A stretch of DNA of 64,000 bases from Pseudomonas poae (lineage in GTDB: Bacteria; Pseudomonadota; Gammaproteobacteria; Pseudomonadales; Pseudomonadaceae): NCBI RefSeq assembly GCF_001439785.1, contig NZ_JYLI01000005.1, positions 124,001 through 188,000 on the forward strand, read 5' to 3'. Numbering within the stretch: position 1 is the first letter of the stretch; each line of letters begins with the position of its first letter. A program made the translations under genes and the position numbers. A model generated the notes under the pieces. The model had not been told where the DNA came from. It did no database searches and worked only from the letters and a program-made list of their open reading frames with translations. Positions 8,229 through 18,119 of the stretch are shown piece by piece.

Positions 8229-10709
8229 ATGGCAAAACCCCACGACTTCGCCAGGCAATGGTTCGCCGCCAAGGGTTGGAAGCCCTTCGCGTTTCAGAAA
8301 GACGTATGGGCGGCGGTCAAGCAGGGCCGGTCCGGCCTGTTGCACGCCAGCACCGGTGCCGGCAAGACCTACGCGTTGTGGTTTGCCGCGCTCAACCGCC
8401 TGGCCATCACCCGCCCGCCGGCCACCGGTAAACGCAAGCCGCCGGCGGAGCCCCTGAGCGTGCTGTGGATCACCCCCATGCGTGCGCTCGCCGCTGACAC
8501 CGCCCGCGCCCTCGAAGCACCGCTGGCCGCCTTGCAGATTCCCTGGAGCGTCGGCCTGCGCACCGGCGACACCAGCAACAGCGAACGCGCCCGCCAGACC
8601 CGCCGCCAGCCCACCGCACTGGTCACCACCCCGGAAAGCCTGACCCTGATGCTCGCCCGCGCCGACAGCGAGACGAGCCTGGGGCACCTGCGCATGGTGA
8701 TCGTGGATGAGTGGCATGAACTGATCGGCAACAAACGCGGCGTGCAGTTGCAACTGGCGCTGGCCCGCCTGCGGCGCTGGCATCCTGACTTGATCGTATG
8801 GGGCATTTCCGCGACTTTGGGCAACCAGGCCCACGCGCTGGAGGTACTAGTCCCACAGGGCGATGGGATCAATGTGCAGGGGCAGACCGCCAAACAGTTG
8901 ATCATCGACACCCTGTTGCCGCCCGTCACCGAACGCTTCCCATGGGCCGGGCATATTGGCTTGAAGATGCTGCCGCAAGTGGTGGCCGAAGTGGACTCGA
9001 GCAGCAGTTGTCTGGTGTTCACCAATACCCGCGCGCAATCGGAGATCTGGTACCAGGCCTTGCTGGACGCCCGGCCGGACTGGGCCGGCCTGATCGCCCT
9101 GCACCACGGTTCACTGTCGCGAGAGACGCGTGACTGGGTGGAGCGCGCCTTGAAAGACGGACATCTCAAGGCCGTGGTGTGTACGTCGAGCCTGGACCTG
9201 GGCGTGGATTTTTTACCGGTGGAGCGCGTGCTGCAAATCGGTTCGGCCAAAGGCGTGGCGCGCCTCATGCAGCGTGCCGGGCGCTCCGGCCATGCGCCGG
9301 GGCGGCCGTCACGGGTGACGCTGGTGCCGACCCATAGCCTGGAACTGGTCGAGGCCGCAGCGGCGCAGGATGCAATCGCCGCGCGGCGCATCGAAGCGCG
9401 GGAATCGCCCCACAAGCCACTGGATGTGCTCGTACAACACTTGGTGAGCATGGCCCTGGGCGGCGGCTTCCTGCCCGATGCCCTGCTCGCGGAAGTCCGT
9501 GGCGCCTGGGCGTATCGCGAGCTCACGCAGGAGGACTGGGCCTGGGCGCTGGGCTTTGTGCGCCACGGCGGCCTGTCACTGACCGCCTACCCGGATTACC
9601 GCCGCGTGGAGCCGGACGAACAGGGCATCTGGCGCGTGCCCGATGCGCGCCTGGCGCGGCGTCATCGCATGAGCGTGGGCACTATCGTCAGCGATGCGAG
9701 TATCCATCTCAAATACTGGAGCAAGGGCGGCGGCGGTAAGAACCTGGGCAGTGTCGAGGAAGGTTTTATAGCGCGACTCAAGCCGGGCGACGGGTTTCTG
9801 TTTGCCGGGCGTTTGCTGGAACTGGTGCGCGTGGAGAACATGACCGCCTACGTGCGCCGCAGCAGCGCAAAAAAGGCCGCCGTGCCGCGCTGGAATGGCG
9901 GCCGCATGCCGCTTTCCAACGAGCTGGCGCAGGCGGTGGTCGAACGCTTTGACGCCGCGGCACACGGGCGCTTTGACGGCCCCGAGATGCAGGCGGTGCA
10001 ACCGTTGCTGCAGACCCAATTGCGTTGGTCGGGCCTGCCCACTCACGATCACCTGCTGGCCGAAGCCCTTAAGTCGCGCGAGGGCTGGCATCTGTTTCTT
10101 TACCCCTTCGCCGGCCGTCAGGTGCACCTGGGTTTGGCGAGCCTGTTGGCGTGGCGGGTCAGCCAGCAACAGCCGGTGACGTTTTCAATTGCCGTAAACG
10201 ATTATGGGCTGGAGCTGCTCAGTGCCACCCAAGTGCACTGGCCACGCCTATTGAACGAGGCGCTGCTCAGCCCGGAGAATCTGCTGGCGGACGTTGCTGC
10301 AAGCTTGAACGCCGGAGAACTGGCGCTACGCCGCTTTCGCGAGATAGCGCGTATCGCCGGTCTGGTGTTTGCCGGGTATCCGGGGGCGCCGAAAAGCACC
10401 CGTCAGGTGCAGGCGTCCAGTGGTTTGTTTTTTGAGGTGTTCAAGCAATACGATCCGCATAACTTGCTGCTGACCCAGGCCGGGGAAGAAGTCCTGCGTG
10501 ATGAGTTGGACATTCGGCGGCTGGAAGAGACGTTGCTGCATCTGTCGTCACTCAAACGCGACCTGCATGTGATCGAGCGGCCTACTCCGCTGGCCTTTCC
10601 GCTGCTGGTGGAACGGATGCGCGAGAGCATGAGTTCGGAAAAACTGTCGGAGCGCATTGCGCGGATGGTCAAGGACCTGGAAAAAGTCGCGGATAACGGG
10701 AAAGGTTGA
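8229..10709 (+). CDS. Lhr-Core-type DEAD/DEAH-box DNA helicase (ligase-associated)
   Basis: An 826-residue superfamily-2 helicase. Motifs in order are Walker A STGAGKT (residues about 40-46), motif II VDEWHEL, motif III ISATLGN, and motif [14 protein letters not shown] winged-helix region and the conserved Lhr C-terminal domain follow. It has the size of the Lhr-Core proteins found with DNA ligases, not of the approximately 1,500-residue long Lhr. The family translocates 3'-to-5' on single-stranded DNA and unwinds RNA:DNA hybrids. It overlaps pdeM by one base. The transporter operon separates it from the ligase that normally neighbours it. Only a weak Shine-Dalgarno is visible. Confidence 0.93.
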   Translation: MAKPHDFARQWFAAKGWKPFAFQKDVWAAVKQGRSGLLHASTGAGKTYALWFAALNRLAITRPPATGKRKPPAEPLSVLWITPMRALAADTARALEAPLAALQIPWSVGLRTGDTSNSERARQTRRQPTALVTTPESLTLMLARADSETSLGHLRMVIVDEWHELIGNKRGVQLQLALARLRRWHPDLIVWGISATLGNQAHALEVLVPQGDGINVQGQTAKQLIIDTLLPPVTERFPWAGHIGLKMLPQVVAEVDSSSSCLVFTNTRAQSEIWYQALLDARPDWAGLIALHHGSLSRETRDWVERALKDGHLKAVVCTSSLDLGVDFLPVERVLQIGSAKGVARLMQRAGRSGHAPGRPSRVTLVPTHSLELVEAAAAQDAIAARRIEARESPHKPLDVLVQHLVSMALGGGFLPDALLAEVRGAWAYRELTQEDWAWALGFVRHGGLSLTAYPDYRRVEPDEQGIWRVPDARLARRHRMSVGTIVSDASIHLKYWSKGGGGKNLGSVEEGFIARLKPGDGFLFAGRLLELVRVENMTAYVRRSSAKKAAVPRWNGGRMPLSNELAQAVVERFDAAAHGRFDGPEMQAVQPLLQTQLRWSGLPTHDHLLAEALKSREGWHLFLYPFAGRQVHLGLASLLAWRVSQQQPVTFSIAVNDYGLELLSATQVHWPRLLNEALLSPENLLADVAASLNAGELALRRFREIARIAGLVFAGYPGAPKSTRQVQASSGLFFEVFKQYDPHNLLLTQAGEEVLRDELDIRRLEETLLHLSSLKRDLHVIERPTPLAFPLLVERMRESMSSEKLSERIARMVKDLEKVADNGKG

Positions 10710-11359
10710 TGTATTGCTCAGTGACGCTTGAGGGTGAGGAATTATGGTTGCTGGCGGACAAGGCGGTGTACTGGCCGGCCCGCCGTACGTTGCTGATTGC
10801 GGATGCGCATTTTGGCAAGGCGTCGGCCTATCGCAGCCTGGGGCAGCCGGTGCCCCAAGGGACCACCACGGCCAATTTGCAGAGGCTGGACCGCGTGCTG
10901 GATGGGTTTGCCTGCGAACAGGTGGTTTTTCTGGGTGACTTTTTGCATGGTCCAGGCTCCCACGCCAGTGGAACACTGGGCGCGTTAAGGGCCTGGCGTG
11001 ATGGCAAACCGGATCTGGCCATAACGCTGATTCGCGGCAATCACGATAAACGTGCGGGCGATCCACCTGTCGATCTACGCATTGAGGTGGTCACTGAACC
11101 GCTGCTGATGGGCCCCTTCGCTCTGCAACACGAGCCGGACGTCCATCCCAGCCACCACGTACTGGCAGGGCATGTGCACCCGGTGTATCGATTGCGCGGC
11201 AAGGGCCGGCAGAGCCTGCGCCTGCCGTGCTTTTTGCTGGGCACACAGGTCAGCCTTCTACCAGCGTTCGGCGCTTTTACTGGCGGTTATCCGGTCGATC
11301 ATGACGTTGATCGCCGATTGTTTGTGATCGGCGATCATGAGGTATGGCCCGTTCAGTAA
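10709..11359 (+). CDS. pdeM: Ligase-associated DNA damage response endonuclease PdeM
   Basis: A 216-residue calcineurin-like metallophosphoesterase with the full motif set: DAHFGKA, GDFLHG, RGNHDK and GHVHP. The P. putida homologue (MPE) is a manganese-dependent DNA nuclease encoded with Lhr-Core, ligase and exonuclease, so a role in DNA repair follows from family and context. The ATG at 10709 overlaps the helicase stop (TGATG) behind GGGAAAGG; a TTG one codon earlier is also open. It converges on a small minus-strand gene with 23 bases between the stops. Confidence 0.92.
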   Translation: MYCSVTLEGEELWLLADKAVYWPARRTLLIADAHFGKASAYRSLGQPVPQGTTTANLQRLDRVLDGFACEQVVFLGDFLHGPGSHASGTLGALRAWRDGKPDLAITLIRGNHDKRAGDPPVDLRIEVVTEPLLMGPFALQHEPDVHPSHHVLAGHVHPVYRLRGKGRQSLRLPCFLLGTQVSLLPAFGAFTGGYPVDHDVDRRLFVIGDHEVWPVQ

Positions 11360-11382
11360 AGCACTGGCTGGCCGCGCATCTA

Positions 11383-11580
11383 TCAGGCGACAGGTGCGGG
11401 CGGTGGCTCATCCGGGAGGACGGGCTCGCCTGGCTCGGTCGGCTGAGGATAATCAGGTTCAGGTTGGCCGGGAATACCACCCGCGTGAGCAGGGTTGGCC
11501 ATCAGGGACCAGGCTAAAACGCCAATCTGGTTGGGTTCGAGCCGGGCAAGTTCAGCGCTGATTCGCGGGTCAATCTTCAT
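11383..11580 (-). CDS. Small proline-rich protein of unknown function
   Basis: A 65-residue protein that I do not recognise. The N-terminal half (MKIDPRISAELARLEPNQIG) looks helical and charged. The rest is low-complexity and rich in Pro, Glu and Gly, ending PPPAPVA. The start is well supported: GAGGAG lies seven bases upstream of the ATG. A longer in-frame extension upstream lacks such a site. There is no signal peptide or membrane span. It lies downstream of dcd on the same strand with about 107 bases between them, so it could be cotranscribed or have its own promoter. Confidence 0.6.
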   Translation of the reverse strand: MKIDPRISAELARLEPNQIGVLAWSLMANPAHAGGIPGQPEPDYPQPTEPGEPVLPDEPPPAPVA

Positions 11581-11687
11581 AAGGTACTCCTCAAGCGTGG
11601 CTCGGCGCGCTTTACACGCACCGAGGCAGTACACCCAATAGAGTCGTTTCTTACAGACTAATTCCCTTAACGTGTAAGACCTTTCGA

Positions 11688-12254
11688 TCAAGCGCGTGGG
11701 AGAGTGACACCACGCTGGCCCTGATACTTGCCGCCACGGTCCTTGTAGGACACTTCACAGGCCTCATCGGACTGCAGGAACAGCATCTGCGCGACACCCT
11801 CATTCGCGTAGATTTTCGCCGGCAGCGTGGTGGTGTTGGAGAACTCCAGGGTCACGTGCCCTTCCCATTCCGGCTCCAGCGGCGTCACGTTGACGATAAT
11901 GCCGCAACGCGCGTAGGTGCTTTTGCCCAGGCAGATGGTCAACACGTCGCGGGGGATACGGAAGAACTCCACGGTGCGTGCCAGGGCGAAAGAGTTGGGC
12001 GGAATGATGCACACGTCGCTCTTGATATCGACGAAGCTCTTTTCGTCGAAGTTCTTTGGATCGACAGTGGCTGAATTGATGTTGGTGAACACCTTGAATT
12101 CATCGGCGCAACGCACGTCGTAGCCGTAGCTGGAAACACCGTACGAGATCACGCGATCATTGCCTTCGCCACGGATCTGGCGCTCGACGAAGGGTTCGAT
12201 CATGCCGTGTTCTTGCGCCATGCGGCGAATCCACTTGTCCGATTTGATGCTCAT
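11688..12254 (-). CDS. dcd: dCTP deaminase
   Basis: A 188-residue trimeric dUTPase-fold enzyme that deaminates dCTP to dUTP, feeding dTMP synthesis. Family motifs are visible: [17 protein letters not shown] at the N-terminus, [11 protein letters not shown], and [16 protein letters not shown] with the catalytic glutamate, then GQRGVTLP at the end. The length equals the usual gamma-proteobacterial protein. The start gives the canonical MSIKSDKW; a longer open frame upstream has no family support. In PAO1 dcd lies near apbC and metG, which are not adjacent here. Confidence 0.96.
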   Translation of the reverse strand: MSIKSDKWIRRMAQEHGMIEPFVERQIRGEGNDRVISYGVSSYGYDVRCADEFKVFTNINSATVDPKNFDEKSFVDIKSDVCIIPPNSFALARTVEFFRIPRDVLTICLGKSTYARCGIIVNVTPLEPEWEGHVTLEFSNTTTLPAKIYANEGVAQMLFLQSDEACEVSYKDRGGKYQGQRGVTLPRA

Positions 12255-12643
12255 GGCGGGTGTCCTGAATAGCGAGGTAGAAAAAATGCTGTGGGGCATC
12301 TTACCGGGGCCGACGACGGGGTTCAAAGGGCGCGGGGCATTTCTTCGCGGATGTGCGCGTCGCTGCAGGCCACAGCCAGTGGGGCTGGGGCCGGGCCACC
12401 GTGCGAGGGCGCTGAAAATAGCGCCGCCAGTCACGAATTTATAGAAACCTGTGGAAATACCATTGGCACGTTCCGGAAAAACGGTTAAGGTGGCGTCACT
12501 GTGTTGCTTGTGTCACTGAGAATCTCTACACGATATGTTGAATTTCGATCCAACCATCTCCAAGAATTTTTCCTGCTCTTTGCACTCAGTCTCGGCCAGG
12601 GCTTTTCCTGAGTCGCAGTTAACTTTGTTCAAGGAGTTACACC
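12255..12643 (+). promoter_or_regulatory. Intergenic region upstream of dcd and the cold-shock gene
   Basis: 389 bases without a convincing gene. A possible sigma-70 promoter for the cold-shock gene is TTGCTT (12504-12509), a 17-base spacer and TACACG (12527-12532), which would give a leader of about 105 nucleotides. Long leaders are typical of cold-shock genes. A six-base stem GGCGCT/AGCGCC lies near 12408-12425. The dcd-proximal half shows nothing clear. Confidence 0.4.
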
Positions 12644-12853
12644 ATGTCTAATCGCCAAACTGGTACCGTTAAGTGGTTCAACGATGAAAAAGGCTTCGGC
12701 TTCATCACTCCACAATCCGGTGACGACCTGTTCGTTCACTTCAAAGCTATCCAATCCGACGGCTTCAAAAGCCTGAAAGAAGGCCAACAGGTTTCTTTCA
12801 TCGCTACCCGCGGTCAGAAAGGCATGCAAGCTGAAGAAGTTCAAGTTATCTAA
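12644..12853 (+). CDS. Cold-shock domain protein (CspA family)
   Basis: A 69-residue single cold-shock domain protein. It contains the RNA-binding motifs KGFGFI (RNP1) and LFVHF (RNP2) and the opening [15 protein letters not shown]. It binds single-stranded RNA/DNA and acts as an RNA chaperone in the cytoplasm. A strong Shine-Dalgarno (AAGGAG) precedes the ATG. The long leader and the perfect terminator mark it as a well-expressed single-gene unit. It resembles the P. aeruginosa CspA/CapB-type proteins; I cannot tell which paralogue. Confidence 0.95.
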   Translation: MSNRQTGTVKWFNDEKGFGFITPQSGDDLFVHFKAIQSDGFKSLKEGQQVSFIATRGQKGMQAEEVQVI

Positions 12854-12871
12854 CTTGTACTGACTCAGTCG

Positions 12872-12905
12872 AAAAAACCCCGCCCTTAAAAGCGGGGTTT
12901 TTTTA
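12872..12905. terminator. Terminator after the cold-shock gene (possibly bidirectional)
   Basis: GC-rich stem ACCCCGC / GCGGGGT with an eight-base loop, flanked by six A on the left and seven T on the right. The symmetry allows termination on both strands. Confidence 0.93.
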
Positions 12906-12950
12906 TGCCCGCAATTTGACCTTTACCTCATGAATACCGCACACAAAAAA

Positions 12951-13042
12951 ATGTGGGAGGAAGCTCACTCCCGATAGCGGTGGCACAGTCGGTACATCCG
13001 GTGACTGACTCACTGCAATCGGGAGCAAGCCCCCTCCCACAT
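12951..13042. repeat. REPIN doublet between csp and rpoS
   Basis: Two inverted REP arms. The left one has diverged (TGTGGGAGGAAGCTCACTCC); the right one is the standard GGGAGCAAGCCCCCTCCCAC. The element lies 14 bases beyond the rpoS stop and occupies the place where rsmZ and fdxA lie in PAO1. Confidence 0.88.
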
Positions 13043-13056
13043 CTTGTATTGCGTTA

Positions 13057-14061
13057 CTACTGGAACAACGACTCACTCGACAAGCCGTTCTTCTCCAGGA
13101 TCTCACGCAAGCGCTTGAGGCCCTCCACCTGGATCTGCCGCACCCGCTCGCGCGTCAGGCCAATCTCCAGGCCCACGTCTTCCAGGGTGCTGCTCTCATG
13201 GCCACGCAGACCAAAGCGGCGAATCACCACCTCACGCTGCTTGTCCGTAAGCTCGGACAGCCACTGATCGATGCTTTGCGAAAGATCATCGTCCTGCAAC
13301 AGCTCGCAGGGATCTGTCGGACGGTCATCGGTCAGGGTATCCAGCAGGGTTTTATCCGAATCCGGACCCAGCGAGACATCGACCGAAGACACCCGCTCAT
13401 TGAGGCCCAGCATGCGCTTGACCTCCGCCACCGGCTTCTCGAGCAGATTGGCGATTTCTTCAGGCGAAGGTTCATGATCGAGTTTTTGCGTCAGCTCACG
13501 CGCCGCCCGCAGGTAGACGTTGAGTTCCTTGACCACATGGATCGGCAAACGGATTGTACGGGTCTGATTCATGATCGCCCGTTCGATGGTCTGCCGAATC
13601 CACCAGGTGGCATAGGTGGAAAAACGAAAGCCCCGCTCGGGGTCGAACTTCTCCACCGCGCGAATCAGGCCGAGGTTGCCCTCCTCGATCAGATCCAACA
13701 ACGACAGCCCACGATTGACATAACGTCGGGCGATTTTCACCACCAGTCGCAGGTTGCTTTCAATCATGCGTTTGCGCCCGGCCGGATCACCCTTTTGCGA
13801 CAAGCGCGCAAAGTGAACTTCTTCTTCGGGGGTCAACAGAGGGGAAAAGCCGATTTCATTGAGGTACAGCTGCGTCGCATCGAGCGCCCGCGTGTAGTCA
13901 ATGTACTTGTGTTGCTTTAATGCGGAGGAGTTCTTGGATTTGGTACGAACTGAAGGTGTTGCAGGTCCCTCATTCGACATCGATTCCATAGCGATATCGG
14001 TCTCCATCAGGAGAACCTCATCGTCGATGTCAAACTCCGGCGCTTCTTTACTGAGAGCCAT
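13057..14061 (-). CDS. rpoS: RNA polymerase stationary-phase sigma factor RpoS
   Basis: A 334-residue sigma-70-family protein. Region 1.2 begins near [16 protein letters not shown], region 2 contains [17 protein letters not shown] for -10 recognition and melting, and region 4 contains the helix-turn-helix [19 protein letters not shown]. It directs the general stress and stationary-phase programme and controls secondary metabolism in fluorescent pseudomonads. It follows nlpD, as in most gamma-proteobacteria, where a main rpoS promoter lies inside nlpD. A ten-base hairpin sits in the 105-base nlpD-rpoS gap. The length matches Pseudomonas RpoS. Confidence 0.98.
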   Translation of the reverse strand: MALSKEAPEFDIDDEVLLMETDIAMESMSNEGPATPSVRTKSKNSSALKQHKYIDYTRALDATQLYLNEIGFSPLLTPEEEVHFARLSQKGDPAGRKRMIESNLRLVVKIARRYVNRGLSLLDLIEEGNLGLIRAVEKFDPERGFRFSTYATWWIRQTIERAIMNQTRTIRLPIHVVKELNVYLRAARELTQKLDHEPSPEEIANLLEKPVAEVKRMLGLNERVSSVDVSLGPDSDKTLLDTLTDDRPTDPCELLQDDDLSQSIDQWLSELTDKQREVVIRRFGLRGHESSTLEDVGLEIGLTRERVRQIQVEGLKRLREILEKNGLSSESLFQ

Positions 14062-14126
14062 TGTTATAGTCCTTTGGTGAGTTCGACCTCAAGCTCAAGC
14101 GGCGCCTTTATCCCTGGCAACGCTGG

Positions 14127-14157
14127 AGCCTGTTCCTTCTACGCGAGGGAACAGGCT
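14127..14157 (-). promoter_or_regulatory. Hairpin in the nlpD-rpoS intergenic leader
   Basis: Perfect ten-base stem AGCCTGTTCC / GGAACAGGCT with an 11-base loop, 65 bases upstream of the rpoS ATG. No U-run follows on the minus strand, so it is not a typical terminator. It would be part of the rpoS leader for transcripts starting inside nlpD. Confidence 0.5.
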
Positions 14158-14166
14158 GGTAACACA

Positions 14167-15003
14167 TCAACGACGGGGTAGGAATTGCAGCGGATCGACG
14201 GGCTTCCCTTGACGGCGAATCTCAAAATGCAGTTTCACCCGGTCTGTCCCCGTTGACCCCATTTCAGCAATCGTCTGTCCCACCTTGACCTGCTGCCCCT
14301 CCCGAACCAACAGCCTGCGGTTGTGACCGTAAGCACTGACGTAGGTGTCACTGTGCTTGATGATGACCAGCTCGCCGTAGCCCCGCAAACCACTCCCGGC
14401 GTAAACCACTGTCCCATCAGACGCAGCTAAAACAGGCTGTCCCAAATCCCCGGCGATATCAATGCCTTTATTCAAACTACCGTTTGAAGAGAATTTTCCA
14501 ATTAACACCCCGTTTGAGGGCCATCCCCAGCCCTTCGGAGCGGGGCCCGCCGGGGGCAGTGGCGCGGGTGCAGGCCTGTTTGCGACAGTCGGTGCCGCAG
14601 TGCCGGCAGGTCGGGTGGTAACGGTGGTCCTGCTGGAGGAGGACGCCGAAGAACCACTGCTTGTCACCACGGACACGGGCGCGGAACCGCTGCGACCATC
14701 GAAGCGAATCGTCTGTCCCGGATGAATGGTATAGGGCACGGGAATATTGTTACGAGCTGCGAGTGCCTTGTAATCCCAGCCATAACGGAAGGCGATCGAG
14801 AACATCGTATCGCCCTTTCGCACCACATATTGCCCGGTGGTAACCGTAGGTTTCTGCGGCACCGCCTTGGTACGATCAACGACACGTGCGCCGCCGCTTG
14901 GCGTGCTGGAGCAGGCTGCCAGTAACGAACTCAAGACAAGGCCAAGCACCAGTCGCTGAAAGCTAGTTTTACTCATACGCTGCGCAAGACCTGTGAGACT
15001 CAC
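14167..15003 (-). CDS. nlpD: Murein hydrolase activator lipoprotein NlpD
   Basis: A 278-residue lipoprotein with lipobox LLAAC, a LysM domain (YVVRKGDTMFSIAFRYG, about residues 58-105), a Ser/Pro-rich linker and a C-terminal LytM/M23 domain (about 160-275). The degenerate LytM domain activates amidases at the septum in the family. I chose the GTG at 15003 because AGGGAG lies seven bases upstream; the ATG at 14976 (MSKTSF) is the alternative. It lies downstream of pcm and upstream of rpoS. Confidence 0.93.
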   Translation of the reverse strand: MSLTGLAQRMSKTSFQRLVLGLVLSSLLAACSSTPSGGARVVDRTKAVPQKPTVTTGQYVVRKGDTMFSIAFRYGWDYKALAARNNIPVPYTIHPGQTIRFDGRSGSAPVSVVTSSGSSASSSSRTTVTTRPAGTAAPTVANRPAPAPLPPAGPAPKGWGWPSNGVLIGKFSSNGSLNKGIDIAGDLGQPVLAASDGTVVYAGSGLRGYGELVIIKHSDTYVSAYGHNRRLLVREGQQVKVGQTIAEMGSTGTDRVKLHFEIRRQGKPVDPLQFLPRR

Positions 15004-15176
15004 CCGCCGCTCCCTTTGATGGTGGCTGAACATGAATGCCTGTATCAGGCTTGAAAGATGCCGCAAGTATAACTGGGCATTGGTGTTTTACCGCCAACGC
15101 CTGATCATCGTGATTCTATGGACCCCGCCGTAAGACACATCCCATGCAATGGAATTCACTGACCGTCAATAAATGA

Positions 15177-15854
15177 TCAGGCCAGCGGGCCATTGAGCAG
15201 CGGCACAAAGCGCACCGCCCCAAGCACGTGTCGGGAAAAGCCGTCGTCCTCACGGATAATCAGCATCAATTGCTGTACTTCACCGGACCCCACCGGGATC
15301 ACCAGACGGCCACCGGGGGCCAGTTGATCAAGCAATGCCTGCGGAATATCCGTGGCTACGGCCGTAACGATAATGCCGTTGTAAGGCGCCAACGCAGGCC
15401 AGCCTTCCCAGCCGTCGCCCCAGCGAAACACCACGTTGCGCAGATTCAACTCAACCAGACGCTCCTTGGCACGGTCCTGCAACACCTTGATGCGTTCCAC
15501 CGAGAACACTCGCTCCACCAGCTGCGACAGCACGGCAGTCTGGTAGCCCGAACCAGTGCCGATCTCCAGCACCTTGTCCAGCGGGCCCGCCGCCAGCAAC
15601 AGCTCGCTCATGCGCGCAACCATGTAAGGCTGGGAAATGGTCTGGTTATGGCCGATCGGCAACGCGGTGTCTTCGTACGCGCGGTGTGCCAGGGCCTCAT
15701 CGACAAACAAATGACGAGGTGTGCGTCGAATCACTTCCAGCACCTGGGCGTTGGACAGGCCTTCTTCATACAGGCGCTGGATCAAACGCTCGCGGGTGCG
15801 CTGGGAGGTCATCCCGATGCCGCGACGCAGCAGGTCGTCCTGTTCACGAGCCAT
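15177..15854 (-). CDS. pcm: Protein-L-isoaspartate O-methyltransferase
   Basis: Repairs isoaspartyl residues in aged proteins using S-adenosylmethionine. The substrate loop ([11 protein letters not shown]) and the SAM motif ([12 protein letters not shown]) are clear. The 225-residue start at 15854 is preferred: its ATG overlaps the surE stop (TGATG) and GGAGGGG lies eight bases upstream. The 211-residue form starting MTSQRT, often annotated in Pseudomonas, has no comparable ribosome site. Confidence 0.95.
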   Translation of the reverse strand: MAREQDDLLRRGIGMTSQRTRERLIQRLYEEGLSNAQVLEVIRRTPRHLFVDEALAHRAYEDTALPIGHNQTISQPYMVARMSELLLAAGPLDKVLEIGTGSGYQTAVLSQLVERVFSVERIKVLQDRAKERLVELNLRNVVFRWGDGWEGWPALAPYNGIIVTAVATDIPQALLDQLAPGGRLVIPVGSGEVQQLMLIIREDDGFSRHVLGAVRFVPLLNGPLA

Positions 15855-16603
15855 CAGCGCAACCCCTCCAGCCAGCCATCGAGACGACTGAAGGCATCAC
15901 TGAAGGTGCGATCAAATTGCAACGGGGTAATCGAAACATAACCTTGCATCACCGCATGAAAGTCCGTGCCTTCGCCACCGTCTTCGGCATCGCCGGCTGC
16001 GGCAATCCAGTAACCTTCCTTGCCACGCGGATCGACCACCTTCAGCGGCGCCGCTGCGCGGGCTCGATGGCCCAGTCGCGTGAGCCGGATACCGCGGATA
16101 TGGTCGAGGGGCAAGTTGGGAATATTGACATTGAGCACCGTGCGCGGCGGCAGGTCGAGGCAAGAGTGCGCCTCGACCAGTTTGCGCGCGAAATGGGCGG
16201 CCGTGGGCAGGTTGTCCAGTTGGCGCGACGCCAGGGAGAACGCAAATGAGGTTCGCCCGAGGAAACGCCCCTCGAGCGCCGCGCCGACGGTGCCGGAATA
16301 CAGCACATCGTCACCCAGGTTGGCGCCCAGGTTGATGCCCGACACGATCAGGTCCGGCTGCTGCTGCAGCAGGCTGTTGATCGCCAGGTGCACGCAATCG
16401 GTGGGCGTACCGTTCACGCTGATAAAGCCATTGGCGAGGACGTGCGGGTGCAGCGGACGGTCAAGTGTCAGCGAACAGCTGGCACCACTTTTGTCCTGGT
16501 CGGGGGCAACCACCACGCACTCGGCGTAATCCGCCAGCGCAGCATGAAGCGCGGCGAGGCCGGGTGCGGTGGCACCGTCATCGTTTGATATCAGAATACG
16601 CAT
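15854..16603 (-). CDS. surE: 5'/3'-nucleotidase SurE
   Basis: A 249-residue survival protein that dephosphorylates nucleoside monophosphates. The metal site NDDGATAPG (Asp8, Asp9) and the segment [12 protein letters not shown] are family hallmarks. Its start lies 13 bases inside truD and its stop overlaps pcm, placing it in the middle of a tightly packed stationary-phase survival operon. Confidence 0.97.
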   Translation of the reverse strand: MRILISNDDGATAPGLAALHAALADYAECVVVAPDQDKSGASCSLTLDRPLHPHVLANGFISVNGTPTDCVHLAINSLLQQQPDLIVSGINLGANLGDDVLYSGTVGAALEGRFLGRTSFAFSLASRQLDNLPTAAHFARKLVEAHSCLDLPPRTVLNVNIPNLPLDHIRGIRLTRLGHRARAAAPLKVVDPRGKEGYWIAAAGDAEDGGEGTDFHAVMQGYVSITPLQFDRTFSDAFSRLDGWLEGLR

Positions 16604-17649
16604 GGGCTGTCCGTCTGCCCCACCGGCACCAGATCAACAAGCTCGCGCACCAAGACAGTGGCGAAGCATCCGGCCGGCAGGACGAATTCCAATTGCAGAA
16701 TGTCAGGCCGGGGATAATGCCACGTCAACCCGCCAATGGGCAGCCGCAGAATGCGACGTTCCTGGCTCATTCCGGCATTCACCAGCCAATCACGCAGGTC
16801 AGCTTCGCCGGCGGCGACAGATTGTTCCAGCTCATAAGTAAGACCTTTCGCCGGAGAGTCACCCTCGCCCCACTGCGGGCCGGTGGGGTGCAGGTCCAGG
16901 ATGGCCAGGCGCGGGTCGCTGCATTCAGCCTCCCCCGCCGGAAAAAAACTGCGACTGTCGGTAAACGCGAGCAAGTCGCCAACCTGCGCACGCTGCCAGG
17001 AACCGTCCGCCACGCGGGCGGCCAGCACTTTGTTGAAGAGAAAACTGCGGGCAGTGGAGAGCAACCGCGAGCGCACAGCGCGTTGCTCAGGAAGGGCCTT
17101 GCGCGCAGCCCATTCACGAGCATCCACGACGTTGCCGCCGTTGTGGCCAAAGCGCTGGGTGCCGAAATAATTGGGAATACCGTGCCGGGCAATCAGTTGC
17201 AGCCGCGCGTCGATGGCGGCGGTGTCACCGGCCAGTTGCGTCAGGCGCAGGGTAAAACCGTTGGCCGAATGGGCACCGCGCTGCAATTTGCGCTTGTGGC
17301 GTTTCATTTCCAGGATCTTGAGGGTTTCATTTTGCGCACCGCTCATGTCCGGGTCGGCCTTGCCGGGCAGCTGCACGCTGAACCATTGTCGGGTAAGCGC
17401 CTGGCGATCCTTGAGCCCGGCGTAGCTGACAGTGCGCAGCGGCACGCCCGCCGCCTTGGCGATGCGCCGCGCCGCCTCTTCGGTGTTCAGGCCGCGTTTT
17501 TCCACCCACAACCACAGGTGTTCGCCGTCGCCGCTCAGCGGAATATCCAGCACCTCATCGACCTGGAAGTCTTCGGCAGTGGCCTTCAGAACCGCGCTGC
17601 CCAGCGCCTCACCATAAGCACGCGGGCCCAACAATTGCAGTTCATTCAT
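16591..17649 (-). CDS. truD: tRNA pseudouridine(13) synthase TruD
   Basis: A 352-residue pseudouridine synthase that modifies U13 of tRNA-Glu. The catalytic aspartate is Asp81 in [16 protein letters not shown], and RFGHNGGNV belongs to the conserved TruD core. Its start overlaps the ispF stop by four bases and its stop region overlaps surE, so it is translationally coupled on both sides. Confidence 0.96.
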   Translation of the reverse strand: MNELQLLGPRAYGEALGSAVLKATAEDFQVDEVLDIPLSGDGEHLWLWVEKRGLNTEEAARRIAKAAGVPLRTVSYAGLKDRQALTRQWFSVQLPGKADPDMSGAQNETLKILEMKRHKRKLQRGAHSANGFTLRLTQLAGDTAAIDARLQLIARHGIPNYFGTQRFGHNGGNVVDAREWAARKALPEQRAVRSRLLSTARSFLFNKVLAARVADGSWQRAQVGDLLAFTDSRSFFPAGEAECSDPRLAILDLHPTGPQWGEGDSPAKGLTYELEQSVAAGEADLRDWLVNAGMSQERRILRLPIGGLTWHYPRPDILQLEFVLPAGCFATVLVRELVDLVPVGQTDSPCVF

Positions 17650-18119
17650 GCGCGCAGCAACAAGGCGACAGAGTGCACCGCAATGCCCTCTTCACGACCG
17701 GTAAACCCGAGCTTTTCGGTGGTGGTGGCTTTCACGTTCACTTGATCCAGTTCTATGTGCAGGTCGGCGGCGATCAGCGCGCGCATCGATTCGATGTGGG
17801 GCGCCATTTTCGGTGCCTGGGCCACGATGGTGTTGTCGACATTGCCGACCTTCCAGCCTCTGGCGTGGATAAGTCCCACCACATGGCGCAGCAACACACG
17901 ACTGTCCGCGCCCTTGAAGGTCGGGTCGGTGTCCGGAAAGTGCTTGCCGATATCGCCCAGTGCCGCCGCGCCGAGCAAAGCATCGCTCAGGGCATGCAAC
18001 AGCACATCGCCGTCGGAATGGGCCAGCAACCCGTGGTGATGTGCAATTTGCACGCCGCCCAGGGTGATGAACTCGCCTTCAGCGAAACGGTGCACATCGT
18101 AGCCGTGGCCAATACGCAT
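17646..18119 (-). CDS. ispF: 2-C-methyl-D-erythritol 2,4-cyclodiphosphate synthase
   Basis: A 157-residue enzyme of the MEP isoprenoid pathway that cyclises CDP-ME 2-phosphate. Metal ligands Asp8 and His10 lie in [11 protein letters not shown], and [20 protein letters not shown] is the family signature. The ATG directly follows the T-run of a terminator, leaving no conventional leader; the only purine-rich stretch upstream (GGGG) lies in the 3' arm of that hairpin. ispD, its pathway partner, is about 3 kb away and not adjacent as in E. coli. Confidence 0.97.
   Translation of the reverse strand: MRIGHGYDVHRFAEGEFITLGGVQIAHHHGLLAHSDGDVLLHALSDALLGAAALGDIGKHFPDTDPTFKGADSRVLLRHVVGLIHARGWKVGNVDNTIVAQAPKMAPHIESMRALIAADLHIELDQVNVKATTTEKLGFTGREEGIAVHSVALLLRA

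Noticed and set aside
12854..13056. Possible rsmZ RNA next to rpoS
   Set aside because: The space is filled by a terminator and a REPIN. I do not see the repeated GGA-bearing hairpins that define rsmZ.
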